From NCBI GenBank assembly GCA_018712645.1, contig DVGO01000034.1:1-52938 (forward strand): DNA of 52,938 nt, written 5' to 3'. The notes beneath the pieces are model-generated. The model saw only the letters and a list, made by a program, of their open reading frames with translations, was not told the DNA's origin and did no database searches. This stretch comes from Candidatus Faecousia faecavium. Its GTDB lineage: Bacteria > Bacillota > Clostridia > Oscillospirales > Oscillospiraceae. This document shows, piece after piece, positions 23,949-32,126 of this stretch; position 1 is the first letter of the stretch; each line of letters starts with the position of its first letter. The translations under genes and the position numbers were made by a program.

Positions 23949-24500
23949 TCAAGGTTTTTTTCGTGAAATCGCCTTACATATCCACACTTCCATAAAAATC
24001 AGCGGGCCGATTCCCAGATGAAGCGCCATGCTTGCCCACAAAGCGGCGGCGGTGATTGCCGCCAGGGTTATGCGCTGAATCCAAAGGGTCAGCCTTTCCG
24101 CTTTTTCCGGGCAGAGGATCTGAAGTCCGGTTTCCAGCATTCGCCCCCCATCCAAAGGAAAGATTGGCAGCAGGTTGAAAAGCCCCTGCACCCCGGCGCA
24201 AATTGCCACTTTGGGAAAACTTCGGCACAATGCAAACAGCACAAGACTTCCCACCGGCCCTGCCAGGATTGCCAGCAGCGAAGCCCCCGGCCCCAGATTG
24301 GAAGCGTCCATCACCGTTCCGGCAGCGCCGATGCGTACATGTCCCACCCTTCCGCCCAAAAGCCAGACCGCCCCCAGATGAAACAGCTCATGCACCGCTG
24401 CCGCCGTCAACGCCGCCGCCAGCCATGGCAGCGGCAGCACCAGAATCAGCAGCGCAGCCAGAAACAACGCGCCGCTGTCAATGCAAACCAAGTTCCTCAT
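23949..24500 (-). CDS. M50 site-2 protease, SpoIVFB-like
   Basis: The product is 183 residues from ATG 24500. Several membrane segments are present. HELFH supplies two zinc ligands and the catalytic Glu; the distal LLPIFPLDGGRML supplies the third ligand (Asp). SpoIVFB-type proteases cut pro-sigma-K within the membrane during sporulation, which fits spoIIID elsewhere in the window. This copy is short and may instead act on other substrates. It overlaps the upstream gene by 23 nt. No strong ribosome-binding site marks the start, so a longer start at 24572 remains possible. Confidence 0.8.
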   Translation of the reverse strand: MRNLVCIDSGALFLAALLILVLPLPWLAAALTAAAVHELFHLGAVWLLGGRVGHVRIGAAGTVMDASNLGPGASLLAILAGPVGSLVLFALCRSFPKVAICAGVQGLFNLLPIFPLDGGRMLETGLQILCPEKAERLTLWIQRITLAAITAAALWASMALHLGIGPLIFMEVWICKAISRKKP

Positions 24501-24768
24501 TTTCCAAAATGCTGCGGCAGAAATTTTCCAATGCGCCGGACAGCTGCTCCCCCGCTTGCAGTTCCGCCGCAAAATCCTCCAATGCCGCTGCCGTCACCGC
24601 AGTATCCCCAGGCAACAGTAGTTTTTGCATCACCTGTGCCCCCTCCGGCCAGAAGAAGACGGTCAGTATTACAAAAGCCAGCAGCCATCCGCACAGCATC
24701 AGGGCAAACGGCACAGACTTCTTCGGCTGCTTTTCCTGATTCCCCGGATACACCACCTGGTAACTCAT
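24478..24768 (-). CDS. Small single-pass membrane protein
   Basis: The product is 96 residues, with one membrane segment (FALMLCGWLLAFVILTVFFW) and an outside region of about 50 residues rich in Ala and Leu. It overlaps the M50 protease gene. By position it could be a SpoIVFA-like partner or regulator of the protease, although similarity is not visible. A GAGGTGATACC site precedes the ATG. Confidence 0.65.
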   Translation of the reverse strand: MSYQVVYPGNQEKQPKKSVPFALMLCGWLLAFVILTVFFWPEGAQVMQKLLLPGDTAVTAAALEDFAAELQAGEQLSGALENFCRSILENEELGLH

Positions 24769-24870
24769 GGTATCACCTCAAATCAGCATATGCACGCCCA
24801 GCAAGGAGAAATGTGTACAAGGTATTGACAAAAAATGACAAGCATGTTAATATGAGTCCCAAAGTGAATA

Positions 24871-25050
24871 CCTACAGACGAAGCGCCCAGGAAAAACCCT
24901 TGTGGTTTGCCGAAGAAGTAACACTTTCAGGCGTCTGAATCAGACAAAGACTGTGCGTGGATGTAACTCTGGAGAATCTCAGTATTGGGTGCCGAAGGGG
25001 CAAAATGGCAGATTGGCTGCCGTTAATCTCTCAGGCAAAAGGACAGAGAA
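24871..25050 (+). ncRNA. Tandem glycine riboswitch
   Basis: Two aptamers are recognisable. The first has GCCGAAGAAGTAA, CTTTCAGG and AGACAAAGACTG. The second has GTGCCGAAGGGGCAAA, then CTCTCAGGCAAAAGGACAG. Family knowledge: cooperative glycine sensor that usually switches on glycine use or efflux. It precedes an alanine/glycine symporter gene and a terminator, so it probably controls early transcription termination. Confidence 0.92.
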
Positions 25051-25101
25051 TGCAGGCAAATTTTTCTGCCTGTTTTGGTGGGCGAGAGTCCATCTTTTCT
25101 T

Positions 25102-25132
25102 CGGAGCAGTCTATTGACTGGTCCGGTTTTTT
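25102..25132 (+). terminator. Expression-platform terminator of the glycine riboswitch
   Basis: CGGAgCAGTC and GACTGgTCCG pair around TATT, followed by GTTTTTT. It lies between the second aptamer and the AGGAGG site of the symporter gene. A GCAGGC/GCCTG hairpin just upstream could be the competing structure. Confidence 0.75.
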
Positions 25133-25153
25133 ATTTTTAGGAGGACATAAACT

Positions 25154-26560
25154 ATGGCAGACATCATGCAGCCCCTGGAAGACGCACTTTTCCCCATTGT
25201 AGCCAACATCAACGTGTACCTGTCCAACTACATTCTGGTCTTTCTGCTCATCGGCGTAGGCCTGTGGTACAGCATCCGCACCCGGTTTGTTCAGGTTCGG
25301 TGCCTTGGAGAGGGCATGAAAAAGGTATTCGGCACCCTGTCGCTGAAGGGTGATAAACAGGAACACGGTATGAGTTCCTTCCAGGCCCTGGCCACCGCCA
25401 TTGCCGCCCAGGTGGGTACCGGCAACATCGTCGGCTCCGCCGGCGCCATTTTGATCGGCGGCCCCGGTGCTATTTTCTGGATGTGGGTGATTGCTTTCTT
25501 CGGCATGGCCACCATCTACGCAGAAGCTACCCTGGCTATCCAGACCCGGCAAAAGGGTGCGGATGGTGTTTATCACGGCGGCCCGGTGTATTATATCACC
25601 ACTGCTTTTAAAAATGGTTTCGGCAAATTCCTGGCAGGCTTCTTCGCCGTTGCCATCATTCTGGCCCTGGGCTTCATGGGCTGCATGGTGCAGTCCAACT
25701 CCATCAGCTCCACCTTCGCCACCGCTTTCCACATCCCCGGTTGGATTGTGGGCGTGGTACTGGTCATTGTCTGCGGCTTTATTTTCCTGGGCGGCGTTCA
25801 GCGGCTGGCATCCGTCACGGAAAAGCTGGTGCCCATCATGGCGCTGATCTTCCTAGTGGGTGCAGTAATTGCACTGATTGTCCGGATTCAGTACATCCCC
25901 GCCACCTTCGCCATGATTTTCCGTTATGCCTTCCAGCCTCAGGCCATCATCGGCGGCGGATTTGCCTATGCCCTGAAGGAAGCCATCAGCCAGGGTGCCA
26001 AGCGGGGTCTGTTCTCCAATGAAGCCGGTATGGGCTCCACTCCCCACGCCCATGCCCAGGCCAATGTTGCCGATCCACACGAGCAGGGAATCGTGGCCAT
26101 GGTCGGTGTGTTCATCGACACCTTTGTGGTTCTGACCCTGAACGCTCTGGTCATCATTGCCACCCTTTACACTGCCGACGGTCCACTTGCCAACGGTTAT
26201 GTGGGTGATGTCACCGCCGTGCTGAACAAAACCAATCTGGCACAGACTGCTTTCGGCACCATTTATGGTGAAACCGCCGGTTCCATGTTCGTTGCCGTGT
26301 GTCTGTTCTTCTTCGCATTCTCTACCATTCTGGGCTGGAACCTGTTTGGTAAGATCAACGCCAATTATCTGTTCGGACAGAAGGGTATCAAGGTTTACAT
26401 GGTGATTGCCCTGGTATTCATCTTCCTGGGCACCCTGATGTCCAATGATCTGGTTTGGGAACTGACGGATATGTTCAACAATCTGATGGTTATTCCCAAC
26501 GCCATTGCCCTATTCGCCCTGACCAAAATGGTTCTGAAAACCACCAAGGGACTGAAATAA
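25154..26560 (+). CDS. Alanine/glycine:cation symporter (AGCS family)
   Basis: The product is 468 residues with about ten membrane segments. The family region TAIAAQVGTGNIVGSAGAI is present, as is NEAGMGSTPHAHAQA. It moves alanine or glycine with sodium or protons across the membrane. The upstream tandem glycine riboswitch points to glycine as the main substrate. AGGAGG lies 9 nt before the ATG, and a strong terminator follows. Confidence 0.93.
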   Translation: MADIMQPLEDALFPIVANINVYLSNYILVFLLIGVGLWYSIRTRFVQVRCLGEGMKKVFGTLSLKGDKQEHGMSSFQALATAIAAQVGTGNIVGSAGAILIGGPGAIFWMWVIAFFGMATIYAEATLAIQTRQKGADGVYHGGPVYYITTAFKNGFGKFLAGFFAVAIILALGFMGCMVQSNSISSTFATAFHIPGWIVGVVLVIVCGFIFLGGVQRLASVTEKLVPIMALIFLVGAVIALIVRIQYIPATFAMIFRYAFQPQAIIGGGFAYALKEAISQGAKRGLFSNEAGMGSTPHAHAQANVADPHEQGIVAMVGVFIDTFVVLTLNALVIIATLYTADGPLANGYVGDVTAVLNKTNLAQTAFGTIYGETAGSMFVAVCLFFFAFSTILGWNLFGKINANYLFGQKGIKVYMVIALVFIFLGTLMSNDLVWELTDMFNNLMVIPNAIALFALTKMVLKTTKGLK

Positions 26561-26569
26561 CACATTGAA

Positions 26570-26605
26570 CGCCCTGGCACCAACAGTGCCAGGGCGTGAT
26601 TTTTT
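26570..26605 (+). terminator. Terminator of the symporter gene
   Basis: The 11-bp stem CGCCCTGGCAC/GTGCCAGGGCG is followed by TGATTTTTT. Confidence 0.9.
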
Positions 26606-26607
26606 GC

Positions 26608-26743
26608 TTTTCCAGTTGTGCAGCTTTGGGGATCTCCCACGGGCTACAAACAGTCCCCCGGACTGTTTGTTTAACGCCCTTTCCAGGCCCGCCTCTAGCA
26701 TAAAAAAACTGTGATACCCAAATGGGCAATCACAACGGCAGTT
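26608..26743. repeat. Hairpin-rich intergenic repeat, unit 1
   Basis: The unit carries GGGGATCTCCCACGGGCT, an ACAGTCC...GGACTGT hairpin, TTAACGCCCTTTC, CCGCCTCTAGCATAAAAA and a GTGATACCC...GGGCAATCAC hairpin. It is repeated in diverged form at 26746-26878. Frames in it look like repeat by-products, so no protein is called. Confidence 0.7.
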
Positions 26744-26745
26744 AC

Positions 26746-26878
26746 TTTTCCAAGCCTTCGGCTTGGGGGACTCTCCCACGGGCTAAAAACAGTCCACAGG
26801 ACTGTTTTCTTAACGCCCTTTCGAGTCCCGCCTCTAGCATAAAAAGCCAGCGATACCCAATAGGGTATCGCTGGCTTT
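26746..26878. repeat. Hairpin-rich intergenic repeat, unit 2
   Basis: This is the second tandem unit with the same order of motifs. Its last hairpin, GCCAGCGATACCC...GGGTATCGCTGGC followed by TTTTG, is stronger and different in sequence from that of unit 1, while stem pairing is kept. The hairpin ends directly at the tRNA-Leu gene, so it may also serve as that tRNA's terminator. Confidence 0.7.
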
Positions 26879-26961
26879 TGGTGCGAGAGATGGGACTCGA
26901 ACCCACACGGCATAACCACACGCACCTCAAACGTGCTTGTCTACCATTCCAACACTCTCGC
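26879..26961 (-). tRNA. tRNA-Leu (anticodon GAG)
   Basis: The acceptor stem GCGAGAG/CTCTCGC and T stem GTGGG/CCCAT are formed. The anticodon stem CACGT/GCGTG carries GAG in its loop, a class II variable arm is present, and CCA is encoded. Confidence 0.93.
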
Positions 26962-27079
26962 AAAGATTCCTGATTATTATAGCCACTGGGGCAGAATTTG
27001 TCAATACTTTTTTCCCAAACCCTTGCAAGTTCCTCCTGGTTCTGCTACACTATAAAAAATACGAATGAGGTGTTGGGAA

Positions 27080-27808
27080 ATGGTTCGTTTTTTTGTAACT
27101 CCGGAGCAGCTTTGCTCCGGTTCCCCGGTACTGACAGGCGAAAACGCCCAGCATGCCAAAGTGCTGCGGCTGCAAGCAGAGGAAACCCTGCTGCTGTGTG
27201 ACGGACAGGGGCAGGAGTGTCTGTGCCGGATTACCGGCGTACAGGGTCAGGAGTATCAGCTCCAGGTTCTGTCCCGGAAGGCATCGGAGTCAGAAGCTGC
27301 TGTACAAGTGAGCATCTACATGGCCTTCTCCAAGGGGGACAAACTGGAACATGTGATTCAAAAGGCTACGGAACTGGGGGCTTACGAAATCATTGCATTC
27401 CCTTCTGCCCGGTGTGTGTCCCGGCCGGATGAAAAAAGCCTGAAAAAGAAACTGGAGCGCTGGCAGAAAATTGCCGTCTCCGCTGCTGAGCAATCCGGCC
27501 GTGGCAGGATTCCCCAGGTTTTGGTACTGGGAAGTTACAAGCAGGCCCTGGAGCGGGCTGCTCAGGCGGACAAGGCCCTGCTGTTTTATGAAAATGAGCA
27601 GGCGTTTACCCTCAAGCAGGCGCTGCAGGGTTCCTACCATACAGTCAGTCTGTTGACCGGCCCGGAAGGCGGGCTGGAGGAATCTGAGGTAGAACTGGCC
27701 CGGAACGCCGGATTGCAGGTCTGCACCCTGGGCAAGCGGATTCTGCGGTGTGAAACCGCCCCCCTGTGCGCCCTCTCTGCTGTGATGTATGATGCAGGGG
27801 AATTTTGA
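27080..27808 (+). CDS. rsmE: 16S rRNA (uracil-1498-N3)-methyltransferase
   Basis: The product is 242 residues from MVRFFVTPEQL. It has an N-terminal PUA-like domain (HAKVLRLQAEETLLLCDGQG) and a C-terminal SPOUT methyltransferase. Family signatures are QKATELGAYEIIAFPSARCV, AAEQSGRGRIPQV, SLLTGPEGGLEESEV and LGKRILRCETAPL. It methylates U1498 of 16S rRNA. ATG 27080 is preferred because GAGGTG lies 8 nt upstream. It is transcribed alone, with a terminator after it. Confidence 0.95.
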   Translation: MVRFFVTPEQLCSGSPVLTGENAQHAKVLRLQAEETLLLCDGQGQECLCRITGVQGQEYQLQVLSRKASESEAAVQVSIYMAFSKGDKLEHVIQKATELGAYEIIAFPSARCVSRPDEKSLKKKLERWQKIAVSAAEQSGRGRIPQVLVLGSYKQALERAAQADKALLFYENEQAFTLKQALQGSYHTVSLLTGPEGGLEESEVELARNAGLQVCTLGKRILRCETAPLCALSAVMYDAGEF

Positions 27809-27816
27809 GAGAAAAT

Positions 27817-27855
27817 GGTCAGGAATGGGATTTCCCCTTCCTGACCGTCTTTTTT
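27817..27855 (+). terminator. Terminator of rsmE
   Basis: The stem GGTCAGGAA/TTCCTGACC is followed by GTCTTTTTT. It overlaps the end of the convergent gene. Confidence 0.85.
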
Positions 27856-28807
27856 AACCTTTGCGCAGAATCACTTCACCGCTTATGGATTCTACAGAAA
27901 TCTTACACTGTCCGTCGCCGCAGACATACCGATTCCCCTGGGTGGTGGTGTCAAATTCGGAGCTAAAGGACGCCTTCATGGATTCCATGGACACGGTAAA
28001 TCCTGCATCTTCCGGCAGGGTGATATCCATCAGGCCGGACATGGTTTCCAGATCCATTTCTTCCGGCACAATACTCAAATTGGCGTAAATACTCGCCGAA
28101 GCCGCCTCACAGTCAAAGTCCCGCAGTCTGCCGGTAAAGTACACATCTCCGGAAGCAGTATTCACATCCAAAGAATCCACGGTGCAGTCGGTAAAGTTGC
28201 ATTCCCCGCTGGCACCATTGAATTCCAGATCCCAAACCGTCAGATTCTGAACATCCACAGTAGCGGAAGCTACGTCAATTTCCAGGTCCTGGCACTCCCA
28301 GTTTTGGGGAACCGTGATGGTCAAATCCTTGCTCAATTCTCCATGAAGTCCAAAGCCCAAGAACTTTTCTGTGCCTTTGGAGAAGGCAATGCTCAGTTTC
28401 TCCCCTCTGGTCTGGACCTGCATTACACAGTCAGCGTTGGCTGCGCCGGATTCGGTAATCTGGATTTCCGTAACGTCGGCAGTCTGGATCAGAATATTGC
28501 CGGATACCCAGTTGATTTCCAGTTCCCGGATGCCCTCCGCTGGTACTGTAACGACGCCATCCGCAGCCGCCGATTCCGTTTTCTGCGGTTCAGAAGAAAG
28601 GGTAGTTTCCTGTGCCGGGCGGGTTGGGGACGGCTGTGTTTGTGCAGTCAGGGAAACCTGGGATTCCAGCGGCCAAGTCTGTGCAGGTTCGCCGCGAATC
28701 AAGCTGGTAAATGTCATCCGTCCCAGCAGGAAGCTTGCCAGGATTCCCAAAATCAGGACAATTACAATGCTCCATATGATAATTCTTGCAATCGCATTAT
28801 GCTTCAT
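27854..28807 (-). CDS. Membrane-anchored DUF4097-type beta-repeat protein
   Basis: The product is 317 residues. One N-terminal membrane anchor (IIIWSIVIVLILGILASFLL) is followed by a Pro/Thr/Ser-rich linker and a beta-helix-like region of short repeats (LEFNGASGECNFTDCTVDSLDVNTASGDVYFTG). This is the DUF4097 pattern. With the upstream PadR regulator and the permease-prefix membrane gene it forms a typical three-gene envelope module whose role is unknown. It overlaps the upstream gene by 11 nt. Confidence 0.82.
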   Translation of the reverse strand: MKHNAIARIIIWSIVIVLILGILASFLLGRMTFTSLIRGEPAQTWPLESQVSLTAQTQPSPTRPAQETTLSSEPQKTESAAADGVVTVPAEGIRELEINWVSGNILIQTADVTEIQITESGAANADCVMQVQTRGEKLSIAFSKGTEKFLGFGLHGELSKDLTITVPQNWECQDLEIDVASATVDVQNLTVWDLEFNGASGECNFTDCTVDSLDVNTASGDVYFTGRLRDFDCEAASASIYANLSIVPEEMDLETMSGLMDITLPEDAGFTVSMESMKASFSSEFDTTTQGNRYVCGDGQCKISVESISGEVILRKG

Positions 28808-29441
28808 GGTTTTTTTCCTCCTTTAGGTCTAAAATGGCCCGAATCAGCCCCTGGACTGCGCCAATCAGCGGGAAGATCAGCCAGGTAATATACCAGGCAT
28901 GGGTACGGAAGCTGATCAGCAGGTAGGCCGCAAAACCGACCACCCAAATTACGGTGTTGATGCTCTTTTGCAGCTCTCCTCTGGGGCCGATGGGGCGGCT
29001 GTCAGAATAATCCGGTTCCTCCGGATCTTTCTTGGCGCCCATCATAATCAGCGCCGTAGCCACCGCCACGATCACCAGCAGACAGCACAGTCCCATAACC
29101 TCCATGCCCATTTCACTGAGCAGAAACAGCGGTATCGGACAGAGAATGTACAGCGCAATGGCAATGGCCCGCAGTATCTTTTTCGTGGTTGTATCCCCGT
29201 CGTCTTTCGTTTTGATTGGGGTTTCCGGGCAGGGGCGTCCCTGGGGAACTCCGCTGAGAATGTCGTTGACATCTCCGATGCCCTTAATCGCCATCCGGTA
29301 GGCCGTCTCCGGGGAACGCCCCTCGGCAATCAGGTCGTCATAGCGATCCAGGGTGTTCTGCAAAATTTCCTGTTTCATTTCTTCGCTATCCGGTGCTCCC
29401 GCAAAAAGCAGCTGCACATATTGGATCAGTTTGTCTCTCAT
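28797..29441 (-). CDS. HAAS/permease-prefix-like integral membrane protein
   Basis: The product is 214 residues from MRDKLIQYVQLLFAG, chosen because GGAGG is 7 nt upstream and the ATG overlaps the PadR stop (ATGA). The N-terminal 70 residues (SEEMKQEILQNTLDRYDDLIAEGRSPETAYRMAIKGIGDV) form the small alpha domain found before PadR-controlled membrane proteins. Four membrane segments follow. It is probably a partner of the PadR and DUF4097 proteins in sensing envelope state; that is inference from the recurring gene order. Confidence 0.8.
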   Translation of the reverse strand: MRDKLIQYVQLLFAGAPDSEEMKQEILQNTLDRYDDLIAEGRSPETAYRMAIKGIGDVNDILSGVPQGRPCPETPIKTKDDGDTTTKKILRAIAIALYILCPIPLFLLSEMGMEVMGLCCLLVIVAVATALIMMGAKKDPEEPDYSDSRPIGPRGELQKSINTVIWVVGFAAYLLISFRTHAWYITWLIFPLIGAVQGLIRAILDLKEEKNHEA

Positions 29442-29776
29442 TTCCATTCCTCCACTTCCAGAAGTTTGTCCATAATTTCCTTGGTCTCCTGCCACTCCTC
29501 CAAAAGTTTTTGGCAAGTCCGCCTCCCCGTCTGGGTAATGGCGTAGTATCGCCGTCGGGCGCCCGCCCCGCTGCTGCCCCAGTAGGAGGTAATACATCCG
29601 GTTTCCTCCAACCGTTTAAAGGCGGTGTAGAGGGTGGCTTCCTTCAGTTCAAACCGGCCGGAGGAGAGGGTGGAAATCACTTTGTTGATTTCGTAGCCGT
29701 AGCTGTCGCCCCGGAGCAGCCGGGCCAGAATAATGGCATCGGTATGCCCGCGGATCAGATCACCGGCAATGGACAT
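29438..29776 (-). CDS. PadR family transcriptional regulator
   Basis: The product is 112 residues. The winged helix (DAIILARLLRGDSYGYEINKVI, FELKEATLYTAFKRLEETGCI, ARRRYYAITQTGRRT) and a C-terminal dimer helix are clear. It starts a coupled three-gene operon and probably controls its own promoter. AGAAGGAGG precedes the ATG. Confidence 0.92.
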   Translation of the reverse strand: MSIAGDLIRGHTDAIILARLLRGDSYGYEINKVISTLSSGRFELKEATLYTAFKRLEETGCITSYWGSSGAGARRRYYAITQTGRRTCQKLLEEWQETKEIMDKLLEVEEWK

Positions 29777-29846
29777 GGGTCATCCCTCCTTCTGAACGTA
29801 TAGTAACACGATATACCTCATCTGTCAAGGTATCTCGCATAAAATA

Positions 29847-29869
29847 ATCGGCACAATTTCTGTGCCGAT
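29847..29869 (-). terminator. Hairpin after rlmH
   Basis: A perfect 9-bp stem ATCGGCACA/TGTGCCGAT is followed on the minus strand by TATTTTATG. It is probably the rlmH terminator. Confidence 0.55.
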
Positions 29870-29884
29870 CCATGTCCGTATTCA

Positions 29885-30367
29885 TTATTTGTGATACTTG
29901 CTTCCCGCCTGAATGGCCTCCGCCCGGTACAGCTGCTCCAGCACCATAATTCTGGCCAGATGATGGGGAAAGGTCATGGGGCCCATGGACAGCCGAAAGT
30001 CTGCCCGCTCCTTCACCCGCTGGGCCATGCCGAAGGAAGAACCAATGAGAAAACAGGCGCAGGATTTTCCGGAATTTTTCACACCAGCCAACTTTTCCGC
30101 AAAGGCTTCGCTGGAAAGCTCCTTCCCCTCCGGGGTAAAGACACACAGCCAGGTGCCCTTGGGAATTTTGGAAAAAATCAGTTCCGCTTCTTTTTCCAGA
30201 CCTGCCTGAATCTCCGCAGCAGACGGATTTTCCGGAAGGCGTACTTCGGGAAGCTCCAGCAGGGTAAACCGGCAGTATCCTGACAGCCGTTTGGCATACT
30301 CCGACGCAGCGGAAAGATAAAATTTTTCTTTCAGTTTTCCCATGGCAATCAAGGTAATATCGAACAT
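29885..30367 (-). CDS. rlmH: 23S rRNA (pseudouridine-1915-N3)-methyltransferase
   Basis: The product is 160 residues from MFDITLIAMGKLKEKFYLSA. The SPOUT knot shows the family features LCVFTPEGKELSSEAFAEKL, FLIGSSFGM and the end FPHHLARIMVLEQLYRAEAIQAGSKYHK. It methylates pseudouridine 1915 in helix 69 of 23S rRNA. GGAGG lies 6 nt before ATG 30367. Confidence 0.95.
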   Translation of the reverse strand: MFDITLIAMGKLKEKFYLSAASEYAKRLSGYCRFTLLELPEVRLPENPSAAEIQAGLEKEAELIFSKIPKGTWLCVFTPEGKELSSEAFAEKLAGVKNSGKSCACFLIGSSFGMAQRVKERADFRLSMGPMTFPHHLARIMVLEQLYRAEAIQAGSKYHK

Positions 30368-30468
30368 AGCACACCTCCGAAATGGTATCCTGATTCTACC
30401 ACTTTCCCCCGAAAAAGGCAAGAATCTTTTCCCCATTTTGGGCAAATGTAAGATTGGGAGGTGCTTTT

Positions 30469-30576
30469 ATGAACAAGAAAAACAAAGAAAAAATCGTCAC
30501 GGACCCCTTCGGCAGCTACACCGGCCGCCCTGCAGACCCCATGGAAACGCCCATTCAGGACGCAGACGATCTGTAA
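30469..30576 (+). CDS. Conserved 35-residue protein
   Basis: The frame starts MNKKNKEKIVTDPFGSYTG and ends with PIQDADDL. GGGAGGTG lies 5 nt before the ATG. I recognise the DPFGSYTGxP...QDADDL layout from small unannotated proteins of other Clostridia, so it is probably real. It is hydrophilic with no membrane segment and lies between rlmH and spoIIID, divergent from rlmH. Confidence 0.7.
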   Translation: MNKKNKEKIVTDPFGSYTGRPADPMETPIQDADDL

Positions 30577-30590
30577 TCCCTGAGCTTCGC

Positions 30591-30625
30591 ATGCAGAATG
30601 CAAAATGCAGCACATTTTGCATTCT
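30591..30625. terminator. Long hairpin between the 35-residue gene and spoIIID
   Basis: The stem GCAGAATGCAAAATG/CATTTTGCATTCTGC has a 5-nt loop. It lies between two convergent genes and may terminate both, although the T-tracts are weak. Confidence 0.55.
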
Positions 30626-30637
30626 GCATATCCTCTG

Positions 30638-30886
30638 CTACTCTCCTTTATACTTTCTGCGGGTGGCCATGCCTCCCCGGATATGGCGCTCGCGTTTATT
30701 TTCGTCCAGCACTTCCCGTACCTGGCTGAACAGGCCGGGGTTACATTGCCGCAGCCTTTGGGTGAGGTCTTTATGAACCGTGGATTTGGAAATGCCGAAT
30801 TGCCGGGCAGCAGACCGGACAGTGGCACCGGTTTCGATCATGTACACAGCCAATTCACAGGCTCGCTTGCATAAGCATTCTTTCAT
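30638..30886 (-). CDS. spoIIID: Sporulation transcriptional regulator SpoIIID
   Basis: The product is 82 residues from MKECLCKRACELAVYMIETG. The helix-turn-helix TVRSAARQFGISKSTVHKDLTQRL and the basic tail NKRERHIRGGMATRRKYKGE match SpoIIID. It is a DNA-binding switch of mother-cell gene expression, between the sigma-E and sigma-K stages. ATG 30886 has GGAGGG 6 nt upstream; a TTG two codons earlier is less likely. It is good evidence for a spore former. Confidence 0.95.
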   Translation of the reverse strand: MKECLCKRACELAVYMIETGATVRSAARQFGISKSTVHKDLTQRLRQCNPGLFSQVREVLDENKRERHIRGGMATRRKYKGE

Positions 30887-31012
30887 AGGCAACCCTCCGA
30901 TGCTGTGTGCTGCTGAGAAAACCTATGCCGCCCCAGGGAGGAATATGCATCTTGACAGGGGGTATTGTACCGGGGTAAAATGGAGAAAATGCATAAGGTA
31001 AGGAGAAGACCT

Positions 31013-32059
31013 ATGGTATATTTCAACAACGATTACAGCGAAGGCTGTCACGAAACCGTATTGCAGGCACTTTGCCGCACCAATTTGGAACAGACACCGG
31101 GATACGGGGAAGACAGCTACTGCGCCGCCGCTGCCGCCAAAATCAAGGCACTGTGCGGCAGGGACGATCTGGCAGTGCATTTTCTGGTAGGCGGAACCCA
31201 GACCAATCTGACGGTGATTGCTGCCGCGCTGCGGCCCCATCAAGGGGCACTGTGTGCTGTCAGCGGGCATATCCACGCCCACGAAACCGGCGCTGTGGAA
31301 GCAACGGGACATAAGGTACTGACCCTGCCTTCCTCTGACGGAAAAATTACGGCGCAGCAGGTACGCACCGCTGTGCTGGCCCACCGGTCAGACAGCAGCT
31401 TCGAGCATACTGTCCAGCCCAAGCTGGTCTACATTTCCAATCCCACGGAACTGGGGACGCTGTACTCCCTGGCCGAGCTGGAGTCTCTGTCCCAGACCTG
31501 CCGGAAACTGGGGCTGTATCTGTTCCTGGATGGTGCCCGACTGGGCTACGGTCTTGCCTCCAGAGAAAATGACCTGACTTTGCAAGATATTGCCCGGCTG
31601 TGCGATGTATTCTATATCGGCGGCACCAAGGTCGGCGCCCTGTTCGGAGAAGCGGTTGTTATCGGCAATCCGGCTTTGGCTGAGGATTTCCGGTACCTGA
31701 TTAAACAGCACGGCGCTATGCTGGCCAAAGGACGTCTGCTGGGGGTTCAATTTGATGTGCTGATGCGTGACAATCTGTATGTGGACATTGCTTCCCACGC
31801 CGTTCGCCTGGCAGATAAAATTCGGAACACCCTGGATGGTTTGAACGTTCCCTACCTGGTTCCGGGCAGCACAAACCAGATTTTCCCCATTTTGCCGGAT
31901 GCGGTTCTGACAGAACTGGCAAAGGAGTATGTGTTCTGTGAGCAGGAACGGGTGGATGAAACCCATCGGGCAATCCGCTTCTGCACCAGCTGGGCCACCC
32001 GGGAGGAATCCGTGGACGGGTTGTGCCAGACTTTGCGCAGCCTGCTTAATAATCGGTAA
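31013..32059 (+). CDS. Low-specificity L-threonine aldolase (PLP-dependent)
   Basis: The product is 348 residues from MVYFNNDYSEGCHETVLQAL, with AAGGAG upstream. It has the fold type I aminotransferase pattern. VGGTQTNLTVIAA and GHIHAHETGAVEATGHKV frame the cofactor site, and FLDGARLGYGLAS includes the PLP-binding Asp. YIGGTKVGALFGEAVV carries the Schiff-base lysine. The reaction splits threonine to glycine and acetaldehyde in the cytoplasm. It is transcribed alone. Confidence 0.93.
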   Translation: MVYFNNDYSEGCHETVLQALCRTNLEQTPGYGEDSYCAAAAAKIKALCGRDDLAVHFLVGGTQTNLTVIAAALRPHQGALCAVSGHIHAHETGAVEATGHKVLTLPSSDGKITAQQVRTAVLAHRSDSSFEHTVQPKLVYISNPTELGTLYSLAELESLSQTCRKLGLYLFLDGARLGYGLASRENDLTLQDIARLCDVFYIGGTKVGALFGEAVVIGNPALAEDFRYLIKQHGAMLAKGRLLGVQFDVLMRDNLYVDIASHAVRLADKIRNTLDGLNVPYLVPGSTNQIFPILPDAVLTELAKEYVFCEQERVDETHRAIRFCTSWATREESVDGLCQTLRSLLNNR

Positions 32060-32126
32060 ATTTACAACTTGTTCACCGGTTTTTCCCCAAAATCCGTTAT
32101 ACTAAAACGGAAAAGGAGGTAGAAAT

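Noticed and set aside
22116-23966. A 616-codon plus-strand open frame
   Set aside because: It is antisense to the TIGR03960 radical SAM gene, which carries clear motifs on the minus strand.
26608-26878. CRISPR-like array
   Set aside because: There are only two long diverged units with no spacer pattern and no cas genes. No CRISPR array was seen anywhere in the window.
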